Assembly: GCA_026210745.1 (NCBI GenBank)
Contig: CP110630.1
Span: forward strand, 5,518,001-5,582,000
Source of the DNA: Exobasidium rhododendri
Lineage: Eukaryota > Basidiomycota > Exobasidiomycetes > Exobasidiales > Exobasidiaceae
Reading direction: 5' to 3'
Length of the DNA: 64,000 nt
A program made the position numbers and the translations under genes. The notes under the pieces are model-generated. The model saw nothing but the letters and a program-made list of their open reading frames with translations. It did not search any database and was not told where the DNA came from. Below are positions 54,501 to 63,415 of the stretch, in pieces (the stretch's first letter is position 1; each line of letters opens with the position of its first letter).

Positions 54501-55106
54501 CATCACAATATGCAAATGAGTTATGACGACTTGGATCTACCGTCTTTCCTAAATCGAAGTCCAAGCTTCTTGAACGCTACGACCCCGGCCTTGACCAACT
54601 TCAATGCGAGTGCAAGTGATGAGAGCAGTGCTCTAAAGGTTACCAGTGCAAAGGCTTGGTCGACCAGTATCTCAGGTGCCGGTGCTGACCGAGGAGCAAA
54701 GGTGATGGCCAACGAGTCTGCCGATGCTTTGGAGGTGGTAAAGAATGTCCCCAAGAACGTCAATTCCTTTCAAAGCAGCAGCAACATTACAAATAGCACT
54801 GCAAGTAGTTTGTTCTCCTTTGCATCGAATCCAATGAACGATGCAGGCGCATTGGATCGACTCGAGCATCTCTACTTGGAAGGTCTTCATACCCCGAGTT
54901 CACCGCTTTATTCGGGTCAGGCATTCATGACAGCAGCAGCAGGCTACGGCGCGCAAGGAGGCAATGCTGCAGGAGCGAACAACAATGGCAGCACATCGAG
55001 CACTGGGCAGAAAGTGTCTTCTGCTGCTGCTGCTACTCCTTGGTGGAACAACAATGAGAGAAGCGCTGGAGGTGTTGGAGACGCCAGTGGATACGAGAGT
55101 GTTTGA
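51576..55106 (+). CDS. tay1: Double Myb/SANT telobox protein (Tay1/Teb1-like)
   Basis: A single exon of 1,176 residues. Two Myb-like domains lie at about 129-182 (HMWTAEETDALVDGCNKYGI ... NWKAI) and 218-272 (RPFTPAEDEVLKKGYQQHG ... WAKIAKDAVF). Each ends in a telobox-type third helix: PGDLKDRFRTYFP and STDLRDRFRNAFP. Two adjacent telobox Mybs are the layout of the fungal telomere-repeat binder Tay1 (Yarrowia, Ustilago) and fission yeast Teb1, which also acts at promoters. The remaining 900 residues are Ser/Asn/Gln-rich and disordered, with Gln-His runs and an acidic EEEEEADGG segment, suggesting a transcriptional activator. The telomere or promoter role is inferred. Confidence 0.82.
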   Translation: MSLPNNVQNQQKAGRDSLEVEAEFSEEFKDEPPDFSFFNETSLDEDAFATSSLQLAASAILAVQQQQVPFELATSYFETGNVGNTSSSNDTRNGSHSSLSRSSSVGRPSQPGATAAVAGDRGASHPERHMWTAEETDALVDGCNKYGIGNWKAIINDEVFAAGFNGRTPGDLKDRFRTYFPDAYHELYPNAKTHTSRAVRSKAPDGKSIFEKGKTKERRPFTPAEDEVLKKGYQQHGSHWAKIAKDAVFEGRRKSTDLRDRFRNAFPSLYEQAGYKPRTKLPKKERRQSSSGSFSCHDMMNATTAEWPSDVMQRPDLQARSDTSTSVYSEVVSEHSEHSDEGESSDAVERSHFKDLSEDSLKSKVNPSGLKTTHTMTVPSNGSSSGSSAHNPSIHPPQKSSQHLLKRSNSTKKAVGKIGASLDHLVKSAYSKSSKEASIVNHQQAHLQHILNHQQQVHQQMQRDTMQENIASSLSQQRPPFNQSMSAGWVPRPAWITGSTTNDSTLVNMELDQMDELMNNHSASELLNSDGDRNIAAAATTMPAQSIDPTEEMDAMSIDQGTLVGTNQTDFASIYQHLAMATDTLPTNRALSMQSFQNLLDPLSDTGTSNSVWDQPSNTLPWTPISSAAAALNSSTSTHNTSNATRREHEHNQWAGDLLPRGTYPTNQEQLQQQQSQGPHGFVSMASMHLGHGNQGLVSSRSADENLGQEQRGSSNNNDFAFARHERADEHVPPSSGVDRHFQRNTDQLYSTPSVHELISHSTRRQSYPLRPFGWGEDGNGEEMMQAGYSNPYPYPADDIALLNSSIGGSLTLFPSLVTNNQANEYGHASMMRRRRSTDTLREGAFNFPQSWRGNLMDTNRLVGEEEEEEADGGKIVKEDDGEHRSKSTATSIHGTSNHSQSVSEARSHEAVDGAEDGDNDDERNAPSRAASVGNMDQMVGTGRDNILYAESLPDLSSALDGHISSAASESAFSHHHNMQMSYDDLDLPSFLNRSPSFLNATTPALTNFNASASDESSALKVTSAKAWSTSISGAGADRGAKVMANESADALEVVKNVPKNVNSFQSSSNITNSTASSLFSFASNPMNDAGALDRLEHLYLEGLHTPSSPLYSGQAFMTAAAGYGAQGGNAAGANNNGSTSSTGQKVSSAAAATPWWNNNERSAGGVGDASGYESV

Positions 55107-55355
55107 TCCGATGTACATTATATTTCTTCGCTTCTGCCCAACTTCGTCTTAATTCTATCGATACTCTACAAAGCTTGTTCCTTCCTCTCTTTGAGACGCC
55201 CGCACGGGCCTGGTGGCTAGGACCCCCCTGTACGTAATTTACTGGCTACCCCGCTAAAACGAGGATCTTGCATGGAAGAGTGCAAGAATGTCCGGCCCAG
55301 AGAACAAGCTTGTCACTGCTTCTCCTTTGCAGCAGCTGTACTGCTTGCGTGCGCC

Positions 55356-57683
55356 ATGTCCGAGGACGAGAGAATCACACTGACACCAGAGGAGCGCCAT
55401 CAACTGCTCAAGTGTCTAGTATGTGCCCAAATGCTCGACGAGTGGGCGTTGGTGGATGAAGGCAGCGGTTTGCAACAGTATGGACCACCTTTCACCAACA
55501 ATGGTTCAGCGATATCCAGCAAGGTCGGATTTCAGTCCGCACAGCACCCCGAGCACACAACGTCTCCTCTCATTCTCATGCATCTGTTCCAGGCGCATCT
55601 TCGAAGATTTCCTGGCGTGGAATTGGCCAAGTCGGATTACTGGAGGCATAAGATAGCGCCACTCTTCGAGAAGATCTCTCAAGCAACATTTAGTAATTGC
55701 CAAGAGAGGAGTGAACTAACGAACAGGAAGATTCTGGCCTTTGTTGCCACCAGATACATCTCGACGTTCTGGTCGAGAGGGATAGGCGTTCGTGGAGAAG
55801 GAGAGCTCAAGGGGCCAGGAAGAGGAGAAGCAGGTTCGGAAGAGTGGGGCGTGGGGAAGAAGTGGGGAAAGGGAACTGTGAAGAGGGGTATGGAGAGACC
55901 GATGAGACCTAGCGAACGTGAGGAAAGAACAATAGAGGGGCTCTTTGCTGGTGATACTGATGATGGACTGGTCTGGAAGACGGCAGGTAGCAACGTGCGT
56001 CAGCTGAAGCAGGACTGGAGCGCCTGGAAGGAGAGCATCATTGAGAGTGAAGGGGGATTTTCCAAGACGCTCGACGTACTTGAAGTGCAGAACCTGAACA
56101 ACGTACCAGTGCAGTATCGTAACGCTGCAGAGTGGGTTCGAAGGCATGTGGCTTTCGTGCTTTGGACAGTCTTCGTCGTCTACCCAGGTGGCGAGGAAAT
56201 CCTGAGCATCATAAAGATGATACACGCTCTCACTCCCTACTGGGGGATCAAGCAACTGCTTAAGATTGCCAATGCACAGAAGATGATCAAAGCCGTCATT
56301 GATATGATGCTTGCTCGACCGGTGGGGATGATAGACTCGTTAGGACAAAGGATCTTCTTCGCCGTCATGAACGGGGAGATTAGCTTCATCAACAAGAGCT
56401 TCCTGGTGCCGCTTAGGAAGGCACTGAGGGAGGACAAGATCTGTTCACTGCTGGACAACTACGTCAACTCCAGAACGAGCGAGCAGCGATCAAAGACGAT
56501 GAGAGTAGCTAGAGATAGAAAGTGCGACATGCTGATCATCATCTTGGAGGAGTATAATTATGAAGACGTGAGACGTACCGAAGAATGGCAGGAGGACTTC
56601 CTGGCTTCTGAATTTCGAAGTAATATCGATTGGGCCTATCCGGCTGCTAGCATGAAGGCAAAGAAGATGAGGACCAGTCCACCTGCCGATGTTCAGTCCG
56701 AGTCATCGGAGGGTGCGTTGAAGTTTGCTCAACTGAAGTTGTACCTTCGAGAGCGTCTTCGTCGTCGAGATCGTGAGAAGGTGTTGGAGATCGGTAGTGG
56801 ACCTTTAGTTCCCGGGATCATCAAAGACTCGCTCGAGATCATATTCTACAACATCATATACGAGATTGCACGAGCTTCCGACCTGAGTGCTCGTATAGGC
56901 GACTGGCAAAAGTTCCTCGACGACCTGATTCAAGTCAAGAGTAAAAAGCAGGACGACTTGGAAGATTGGATCGCTCTCTGTGCAAGGCATGAGAACAACG
57001 CCTTCATCTTTGTACATGAGATTCGTCATGCAGTGGAGCCGATCTTCAAATGGTGCCAGGAAGCATTGGATTACATGGCACTGTCCACGACAGATCCGGG
57101 GAACCCTTCGAATCGAAAAGCAACAAATGTGGAGATCAACTTGGACGAGATGCTGATGGAAGCTAGCATGAGTGACGATGTCGACGTAAAGGCCATCATG
57201 CGCGAATTGAACGACATTGTATCCTACTCGAAGTGGTACAAGATAGAGCAAGAAGTGCAGATGCGCAAGGAATACGTCAACATCAGAGCGGACAGCATCA
57301 CAAACAGCACCAGGCTCCCAAAGGACGGCCGGAACAACATCGTTGCACCCTCTGACGGGATGAAGAAGTCGACACAAAACACTTCCACGCTCATGAAGAG
57401 GTTGATGGAGCAGGTTGGAATAGCCTGGGATGACGGCATCCTTCACACAGACTCTCGAGGAACGGACGTCGAGACGCTTCCTTGGGGGTACTTTGGCACA
57501 GATGACATCTTACATCAGCACTATGGCACAGGCAACGGCAAGGAAAAGCCGCTGCAGTACAACGTCGAGCAAAGGGTATCGCCTGTTCCTCCGACTCTTT
57601 CTCATCTTCGGAAACTCTTGCCTACATTTCGAGCTCATCTGCAGAGGAAGTTGCCTGACTGGCCGAACAAAGCAGTCTGCTAA
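55356..57683 (+). CDS. PX-associated (PXB) and DUF3818 protein, apparently without a PX domain
   Basis: I prefer the ATG at 55356 (775 residues, good -3 G) over an in-frame ATG at 55272 (803 residues, poor context); the extra 28 residues are Cys-rich and look untranslated. The N-terminal block LTPEERHQLLKCLVCAQMLD fits the PX-associated (PXB) domain. The region from about 300 on (AAEWVRRHVAFVLWTVFVVY ... IKQLLKIANAQKMIKAVID) fits DUF3818. In relatives such as yeast YPR097W, a phosphoinositide-binding PX domain sits between the two. Here the gap is Gly/Glu/Lys-rich, and I see no PX fold or its RR-Y signature. These proteins are linked to lipid handling at organelle membranes; the role here is inferred. 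Confidence 0.65.
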   Translation: MSEDERITLTPEERHQLLKCLVCAQMLDEWALVDEGSGLQQYGPPFTNNGSAISSKVGFQSAQHPEHTTSPLILMHLFQAHLRRFPGVELAKSDYWRHKIAPLFEKISQATFSNCQERSELTNRKILAFVATRYISTFWSRGIGVRGEGELKGPGRGEAGSEEWGVGKKWGKGTVKRGMERPMRPSEREERTIEGLFAGDTDDGLVWKTAGSNVRQLKQDWSAWKESIIESEGGFSKTLDVLEVQNLNNVPVQYRNAAEWVRRHVAFVLWTVFVVYPGGEEILSIIKMIHALTPYWGIKQLLKIANAQKMIKAVIDMMLARPVGMIDSLGQRIFFAVMNGEISFINKSFLVPLRKALREDKICSLLDNYVNSRTSEQRSKTMRVARDRKCDMLIIILEEYNYEDVRRTEEWQEDFLASEFRSNIDWAYPAASMKAKKMRTSPPADVQSESSEGALKFAQLKLYLRERLRRRDREKVLEIGSGPLVPGIIKDSLEIIFYNIIYEIARASDLSARIGDWQKFLDDLIQVKSKKQDDLEDWIALCARHENNAFIFVHEIRHAVEPIFKWCQEALDYMALSTTDPGNPSNRKATNVEINLDEMLMEASMSDDVDVKAIMRELNDIVSYSKWYKIEQEVQMRKEYVNIRADSITNSTRLPKDGRNNIVAPSDGMKKSTQNTSTLMKRLMEQVGIAWDDGILHTDSRGTDVETLPWGYFGTDDILHQHYGTGNGKEKPLQYNVEQRVSPVPPTLSHLRKLLPTFRAHLQRKLPDWPNKAVC

Positions 57684-57794
57684 GGAGGAGAATAATCTAC
57701 TCGGCACAATCTCATTGCCTTTCAAACCTCTAACATTGTAATTCATATCGGATCAATTCAATTCATTGTAGAAAGCTACCTGGAAGGATTACAT

Positions 57795-58724
57795 TCAATC
57801 CTTCTTGTTGCTGCCCTCTGCTTCGTTGATTTCGTTTGCTTTCTTTGCGTTGGGGCTATCGTGCACAGCTTGCGACTCCTCATCTTCTTTGTCATTCTCT
57901 GAGTTTTGAGCATTGGCATCAGCAGCCTGCGGACTTTCATGAACTTTCTTCACCTCGTCCTCTTCACTTCCTTCATCGTCCTTGCTCTTCTCGCTTTTTG
58001 CAGCAGCAGCCTCGTCCTTGTTGCTTTGACGCTTGGCATGGGCGTCAGCGACCACCTTCTTTGGATCGCTGATGTGCGAGTTCTCGCCTTTTCCATGTCC
58101 TTCCTTGGATGCAGCTACTCCAGTCTTGAAGGTAATATCATCCGGCTTTCCTAGATCGCTAGCGCTCTTTGAGGTCTTTTGCTTGTGTGCACCCTCTTCT
58201 GCCGTCAAGCTCCTCTCACCCAATGCCTGCCCACGGGTAGACGAAAGCATCTTCATCAGCTTCTGTGTAGAATATTGCTTTCCCAAGCATCGCAATTCCT
58301 TCTTACTCACCTGACCGCCTTTTGGTCCACTATCACCGGGCTTGTCTTGAATCTTCTTGACGTTGTCGTATTTGGTGATTTCTTCTCCGTCGTCCTCTGT
58401 AGCTTCCGACTCGTCACCGCTGTCATCGTCATCTTCACTGCTACTTTCGCTCTTCTCTTTATGACTATCATCGTGACCATGGCCTTTCTTACCTCCTTTT
58501 GGTGGAGAGGTGACGTAGACGAACATGCTTCCGAACACGACCACGCTTCCGATAGCCCAAGGAGCATCTGATTTTGTCTGTTTGATAGCTGCTTTGGTGG
58601 TTGCACTCGCCATTCGTCGTTGCGAAGCTCGCAGCATGGTTGCAGAGGAAGTCGACTTGATAACACCTCGACTCAAGTTCTGCCTTGCAAGAGGCGTAGC
58701 CAAGCGTGCTGAAGGGACAATCAT
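57795..58724 (-). CDS. Acidic single-pass membrane protein, probably mitochondrial, function unknown
   Basis: 309 residues from the ATG at 58724; the open frame extends upstream to a non-ATG codon. The N-terminus (SARLATPLARQNLSRGVIKS ... ASQRRMAS) is rich in Arg and Ser without acids, typical of a mitochondrial presequence. One transmembrane helix, APWAIGSVVVFGSMFVYV, follows. The remainder is highly charged and disordered (EDDDDSGDESEATEDD), with Lys/Glu/Asp/Ser/Ala bias. A GTGAGTAAG donor at codons GGQ|VSK with downstream CACAG or GGGCAG acceptors suggests an in-frame 48- or 84-base intron, so the real protein may be 16 or 28 residues shorter. I recognise no family. Confidence 0.6.
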   Translation of the reverse strand: MIVPSARLATPLARQNLSRGVIKSTSSATMLRASQRRMASATTKAAIKQTKSDAPWAIGSVVVFGSMFVYVTSPPKGGKKGHGHDDSHKEKSESSSEDDDDSGDESEATEDDGEEITKYDNVKKIQDKPGDSGPKGGQVSKKELRCLGKQYSTQKLMKMLSSTRGQALGERSLTAEEGAHKQKTSKSASDLGKPDDITFKTGVAASKEGHGKGENSHISDPKKVVADAHAKRQSNKDEAAAAKSEKSKDDEGSEEDEVKKVHESPQAADANAQNSENDKEDEESQAVHDSPNAKKANEINEAEGSNKKD

Positions 58725-58935
58725 GATGAGATGAAAGTACACACAACGGAGAGTAAGGGATTGATGATGTGAAGCGAGCGAGCGTTCGATAGATTCCCGT
58801 CGTCTCAATAATCAGCAACGGAGCACACCGATTCGGAAGCGTCCCTCCCCCCCGTCAGAAGAGCTGCACTTGTCACGTCAGACCTTTCCGAGAGAAGATA
58901 CACGTGTGACGCACGAATGACCGCATCTTGAAATA

Positions 58936-58964
58936 CCATGCCGGATCACTAGTAAATACACGTG
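58936..58964 (+). repeat. Left terminal inverted repeat
   Basis: 29 bases beginning CCATGCCGG and ending CACGTG, preceded by TA. It matches the reverse complement of 60331-60359 at 28 of 29 positions; the mismatch is G against A at 58952. Confidence 0.88.
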
Positions 58965-58975
58965 CCATTTTCCAC

Positions 58976-58994
58976 CACTAGTGAATACGCCGTG
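58976..58994 (+). repeat. Subterminal direct repeat of the TIR
   Basis: CACTAGTGAATACGCCGTG repeats the inner part of the left TIR (CACTAGTAAATACACGTG) with two substitutions and one inserted base, 11 bases downstream of it. A third, weaker relative (GATCACTAAACACGGTG) lies near 59183. Inverted and direct repeats together resemble the IR/DR ends of Tc1-like elements. Confidence 0.6.
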
Positions 58995-60330
58995 TACGAC
59001 ATGCTGTATCACCATGACCGCTTGTCCAATGTAAAGTACCATCTAATGGAATAAAATTGTATGAATATTCTGAACAAATTTGTCTGAAGCAAAAAGAGTG
59101 AAACATGCCGTTTTGAGTGAGCTGCTCTAAGTGTGAAATTTCAGGAGGCCTTGAAAAAGCGGTAAAAAAGTCTCGGGAACGCGATCACTAAACACGGTGT
59201 ATCGATGGCGACGACGGCACATCATAGCATGCTCCAAACAGCATAAGACTTTGATACATTGTGTAAAATTATAATATTATATATATGAGGTGTGAGAAAA
59301 AATGAGAAGATACATATGAAAGAGAGGAGATATAGAGGTATCGAGCCACTACGCCGGAAGGGTCCAATACTTCAGAAAAGTCATGGTCACAGCACAAAGT
59401 TTACGCGATTCTAGCTCTGCTGCCTCAGCGCAATGGCTTTAAGCTTCAAGAACTTGTATATAGCATTCTAAGTAGCATATCTAGCACTCTGTTCATTTAG
59501 AATGAGCTCTTGTTCTCAATAAGGGCGTGACGATACAACTTTTCTCAACCCTCATTTATTGACCCCAAAAAACAGATCCGACTTCAATTATCTCCTTCTT
59601 TTGTCACTACAATGTATTTCGAGACTTAGTAGATGTTTTAGCTGTATATCATAGCCATGTATGCTAGTAATACTATTTGCCCTAAAAGAGCCTGCAGATC
59701 ACACAATTGAGCTTCGTAGATGGAAAAATGGTCAAATTTGGGTCATTATGGCAGTCTCACGGTCCTAAAATGACCCGATTTTGCTATCTTATCTGATAGA
59801 CGTTGTGTTGAGCTCATACTACGCAAATATATGCGAAATTAGTGGGAAAAGAGATTCAAAGCTTAAAAATGACCAATTATTAATCATACTGACGAGTAAA
59901 CGGCCTTTGTAGCTTTTAAAGGCCAATTTCAATGGTGTACCCGATCAGCATGATACTGGGCTTACTTCACCATGAACTCAATTTTGCGCTTAATAAAGAT
60001 TGTTCATTACTATCTACTGTTTTGTAATCTGCTTTAAAATTTGTATATTATTAATGAGAATATGCTACAAAGCGAGATACCGCTGACTCCATGGTGCAAA
60101 ATTTCTAAAAAATGATGGCGTTTGGTGTATTCTACAGTGGTCACTTTTCACGCGATTCTGGCACAGACAGAGCAATTTCGATCATAGGACAAGTACCTCA
60201 TAAAATGCTTTTTATCTCTCAATCTCTTGGGTATGGTTATAATGCATGCTACAATACTCATCTATGTACAGAAATGGCTCAAAAAGGGGCCAGGAGAGCG
60301 TCAATCAGGCGTCGTTCACGTTCCCGAAAT

Positions 60331-60359
60331 CACGTGTATTTATTAGTGATCCGGCATGG
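60331..60359 (-). repeat. Right terminal inverted repeat
   Basis: The inverted partner of 58936-58964, followed by TA at 60360-60361. Confidence 0.88.
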
Positions 60360-60517
60360 TACGGTTTTGTAGAACGTTCTAATGGTCAAGGCTGACAGGC
60401 GATTATCACAAGTAGGTGTAGTCATCGTTACACGGAGAAGCCATTAATTCAACAACGAGGAGACTATGTGAAGGATGAAAAGAGGGGGAAGAAAGGAACA
60501 CAAGAAGGAACAGACGA

Positions 60518-61642
60518 TCATAGAGGCTGCCCCGTTGCCCACGAGATGCTGCTGTCGATGATAGCCTTCACCCATCTGGCCTGCTCTTCGTTGTTGGGGG
60601 CGTATACGATGCAGTACGTCGGTGGAATAAGCTTTGCCTTATGATGTTCTGGTATCCGCTGAAGATAGCCCCATCTCAATTTTGATTGACCGCCGAGGAA
60701 GTTATATAACCAAGAGGGTAGCCAGTAGGGTGGAAGGTAGAAGCCTCGGTAGAAGAGACCAGACATGCGGTGCAGTTCACCCCAATTTTGTGTGATCACC
60801 CTTCGAGCGTCTTGAGGGCTGAGAACGAGATGCATGCTGCCTTCTGACGTGTGGATGTGCGCTACCTCATGCTGGTTGTAATCCCTCTCTTCTACAATCA
60901 CTCCTTCTAGTGTCTTCTTTGGAGGTGGGTTTCCGGCGAGAAGTATCTTGGCGAGCCGAGTTGGTGCAGCTTGTCCTGTGCCGGATGAATGTGTAACAAA
61001 GAGACAGGGCGAGGTAGTGGCCTCGAAAGCTGATAATGACAAAGTTAGAGAGGAGGGAAAGCGACTGGCCAGATCTTTCAAGTGGTCTATAATTTCCTGC
61101 TCGGTGAAGGATCGTTGAGGTCATAGCTCGAATGTCTTAGTGTCTTGTAGTGCTCGAGGCAGTAATATTTCGCTCCTTCTCACCTTTTGGCGAACACTGC
61201 CTTCCTTCTCAACATCCTCAATCTGTCGATGGGGAATTAAGCCGAACACCTCTGGTCTATTTCTCGCTCGAAGCGGCAGATCAGACAGGAGCTGTTTCTT
61301 CCCGTCCGCTTTGACTCTCTGATTCCAATCAGCGTCATCAGGCGGTAGATAATCGGGGTCTTGAGATGCTGTAAGGCTCATGGAAAGTGGACGTAGGATG
61401 AATGTGTGAGCAAGCCATTTGAGAAAGTTGGGCTTGCCTAATCCTCCTTCACCGATGGCTTTGTATAGAGAGTAGTCTAGATATGCTGCATTTGCGAGAT
61501 ACGACAAGATGATCGAAGTGAATGTCATGAAGCTAGCAGGCGCACGATTGTACAGGGCGACGATCATGTCTGGATATTGGGCAGGATGCCATAAGCCTCG
61601 TAGAGACATCGTCAAGGATGAGGATGAAGATGAGGCTGACAT
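60518..61642 (-). CDS. DUF5519 ('luciferase domain') membrane-anchored protein
   Basis: Two exons, 61642-61184 and 61096-60518 (87-base GTGAGA...CAG intron), encode 345 residues. The open frame continues upstream only to a TTG, so the ATG at 61642 is used. A hydrophobic segment, SFMTFTSIILSYLANAAYL, suggests one membrane anchor near the N-terminus. The C-terminal half carries the DUF5519 pattern: EVAHIHTSEGSMHLVLSPQD, NWGELHRMSG, then YCIVYAPNNEEQARWVKAII. Pfam labels this family 'luciferase domain', but no light reaction is implied; its biochemical role is not known to me. Conserved His residues in HIH and HLV may bind a metal or act in catalysis. Confidence 0.65.
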
Positions 61643-61940
61643 TGCGAGAGTGTGATCAGCGAGCGGAGGGTAAGAGTAGAGAGAACGCGACCTATAAAGG
61701 GGACAGTGATTTGCAAGACAAGCATGACCTCTTCCAGCAATGGATCGGAGAAGAGAGGAGTACTGGGCCACCCTACAAAGAGTTGAATCTCGCAATCCGG
61801 CTTCATCGATGATGAGAGTAGAACATGGAATTTTGACAGGTCTCAAAAAAGAGGGAAAGTGTACATGAAAGAAGACCAAATATTGGATTCGAATGAGGGG
61901 AAGTGCCGAACAGCATATAAAAGCTGGACCAGAGAAAATG

Positions 61941-61959
61941 CTCTCTCTCTCTCTCTATC
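61941..61959 (+). repeat. TC dinucleotide run
   Basis: A CT repeat of about nine units lies between the uS4 3' end and the DUF5519 gene. Confidence 0.8.
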
Positions 61960-61990
61960 CTCATGGCTGCCTTGCGAAATCGAATCTAAT

Positions 61991-62899
61991 CTACTCCTCT
62001 TCTTCTTCACCACCTTCGTCACCACCTTCCTTGGAGGCGGCAAGTCTCTCACGCTTTCTCTTGACACGTCCAGATCGGGCTCCTCCGTATGGACTGGTCA
62101 AGGCAAAGTCAATGTGCTTTTGCGAGTCCAATCGAACAACGAACGATGGGACATTGACAATCTGCTTTCCAACTCGAATGTGTCGTTGACGGATGAGAAC
62201 TCGGGCGTGATGAATCGACTTGGCGAGACCAGACTTGTAGACTTGGGTCTGCAATCGTCGTTCCAAGAAACTTTCAACAGTGAGGGCGAGTACGTAATCG
62301 AGTCTATGTGAGAGGAAGCAGAATAGTGTAAGCACCATTTTCCCTGCTCAAATCATGTACACAAAGAAAGGTGGAGAAGCCAACGAGACCCTCTATGACA
62401 CAGGCAAGATCCACGAGTGTAGTAAAGGGCAAACCCAAAAGGAAGGGGAAGCTCACCTCATACGGGTCTCGTCTAGTACCCCGATTCGGACCAATCGTCG
62501 AATGATGGCATTACCCTCAAAGAGTCTCTTGGGGTCTTTCTCGTCCAACTTCAAAAGCTCTCGAGCGGCACGACGGATCTTTGACACTGCGTGAGCGAGA
62601 TGAAGGGTTAGCCTTGTCTGAAGTCATACGCTAGAGTTTCTTCCTGACTTACAGATCAGTGCAATTCTCCAGATTTCTCTCTTGTTTCGAAGACCATACT
62701 CTCCGGCGAGCTTGAGCTCGGAGTCTAGACGTGAAGCCTCAAAAGGACGACGGGGGACCTGTTGAAATCAATGCCAAGCGAAAGGGGAAAAGGATTCATC
62801 ATCAGTCTGTCTGCCAGATTCAAACGATCTGGTCTCCTCTTAAGCTTTCAAAAGGCTTACCTTGAATGTCTTGCTTTGCTTTCTGGGAGCTCTGGGCAT
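61991..62899 (-). CDS. RPS9: 40S ribosomal protein uS4 (S9)
   Basis: Four exons: 62899-62861, 62758-62653, 62586-62457 and 62303-61991, giving 195 residues, the normal length. The sequence is near-universal: [60 protein letters not shown], and the S4 RNA-binding fold [20 protein letters not shown]. The C-terminus is an acidic [11 protein letters not shown] tail. It binds 18S rRNA at the 5' domain and lines the mRNA entry channel. It is divergent from eL21, so the two probably share a promoter. Confidence 0.96.
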
Positions 62900-63415
62900 C
62901 TTGAAGTTGACGACGGGTGGTGGTGAAAGATCTTCTCCGACTGAGTAATCGCTAATTGCCAAAAGCTCAAGTGAGGAAGGAGGGCAGCGCTAGGATTTTG
63001 AAGGAACCGCCACGCGACAAAAGCAAAGGAAACTGTGGCAATTCTGATTGCTGCGGACGCGACAAGTTAGAATTCCGATTTCCTAAATTACTACTGTACA
63101 TATCGCAAAGTATTGAGAATTCTCGTTCCACCACCAACAAAGCACATCGGTCAAAGTGAGTGAAGCATTCAAGAAGGGCAATGGGGCATCGTGATGGGAA
63201 TCGGCGGGCGGGACGTGGGAGATGTGTTAACTGGTCTGGAGAAAGGGGAGAGGAAAGGCGGCGAAAGGAGGACGGGAAGACGGCAAGTCTTGGAGAGATG
63301 TGTAGATGAAGAGCAAGATCGAAAGGTGGCATGGCTTCTCAAAGGGGTTGCCGGATCAATTTGCTACACTGATGATAGCGAAATACTTACTCGAATATGT
63401 GTTTCTACCCTCTAG
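62900..63415. promoter_or_regulatory. Shared divergent promoter of uS4 and eL21
   Basis: These 516 bases lie between two ribosomal protein genes transcribed apart. CTCTAG sits directly before the eL21 ATG and looks like a 3' splice site, which suggests an intron in the eL21 leader. No specific ribosomal-protein box is assigned. Confidence 0.5.

Larger units (their letters stand above)
58936..60359. mobile_element. Non-coding AT-rich element with terminal inverted repeats and TA flanks (Tc1/mariner-like MITE or relic)
   Basis: The 29 bases at 58936-58964 are repeated in inverted orientation at 60331-60359 with one mismatch; the ends read CCATGCCGGATCACTA inward on both sides. Outside both ends is a TA dinucleotide (58934-58935 and 60360-60361), the target-site duplication of the Tc1/mariner superfamily. 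The 1,424-base span is visibly more AT-rich than the flanking genes. It contains no open frame with transposase features; the longest (86 codons at 60112) shows no DDE/D motif. It lies between two housekeeping-type genes without interrupting either. The best reading is a deletion derivative or decayed copy of a DNA transposon. Confidence 0.75.

Noticed and set aside
58936-60359. Centromere or replication origin in the AT-rich stretch
   Set aside because: AT content alone does not support it. The inverted repeats and TA flanks explain the segment better as a transposon derivative.
60112-60372. Possible transposase fragment within the inverted-repeat element
   Set aside because: The 86-residue translation lacks DDE/D or helix-turn-helix features, and it runs across the right inverted repeat.
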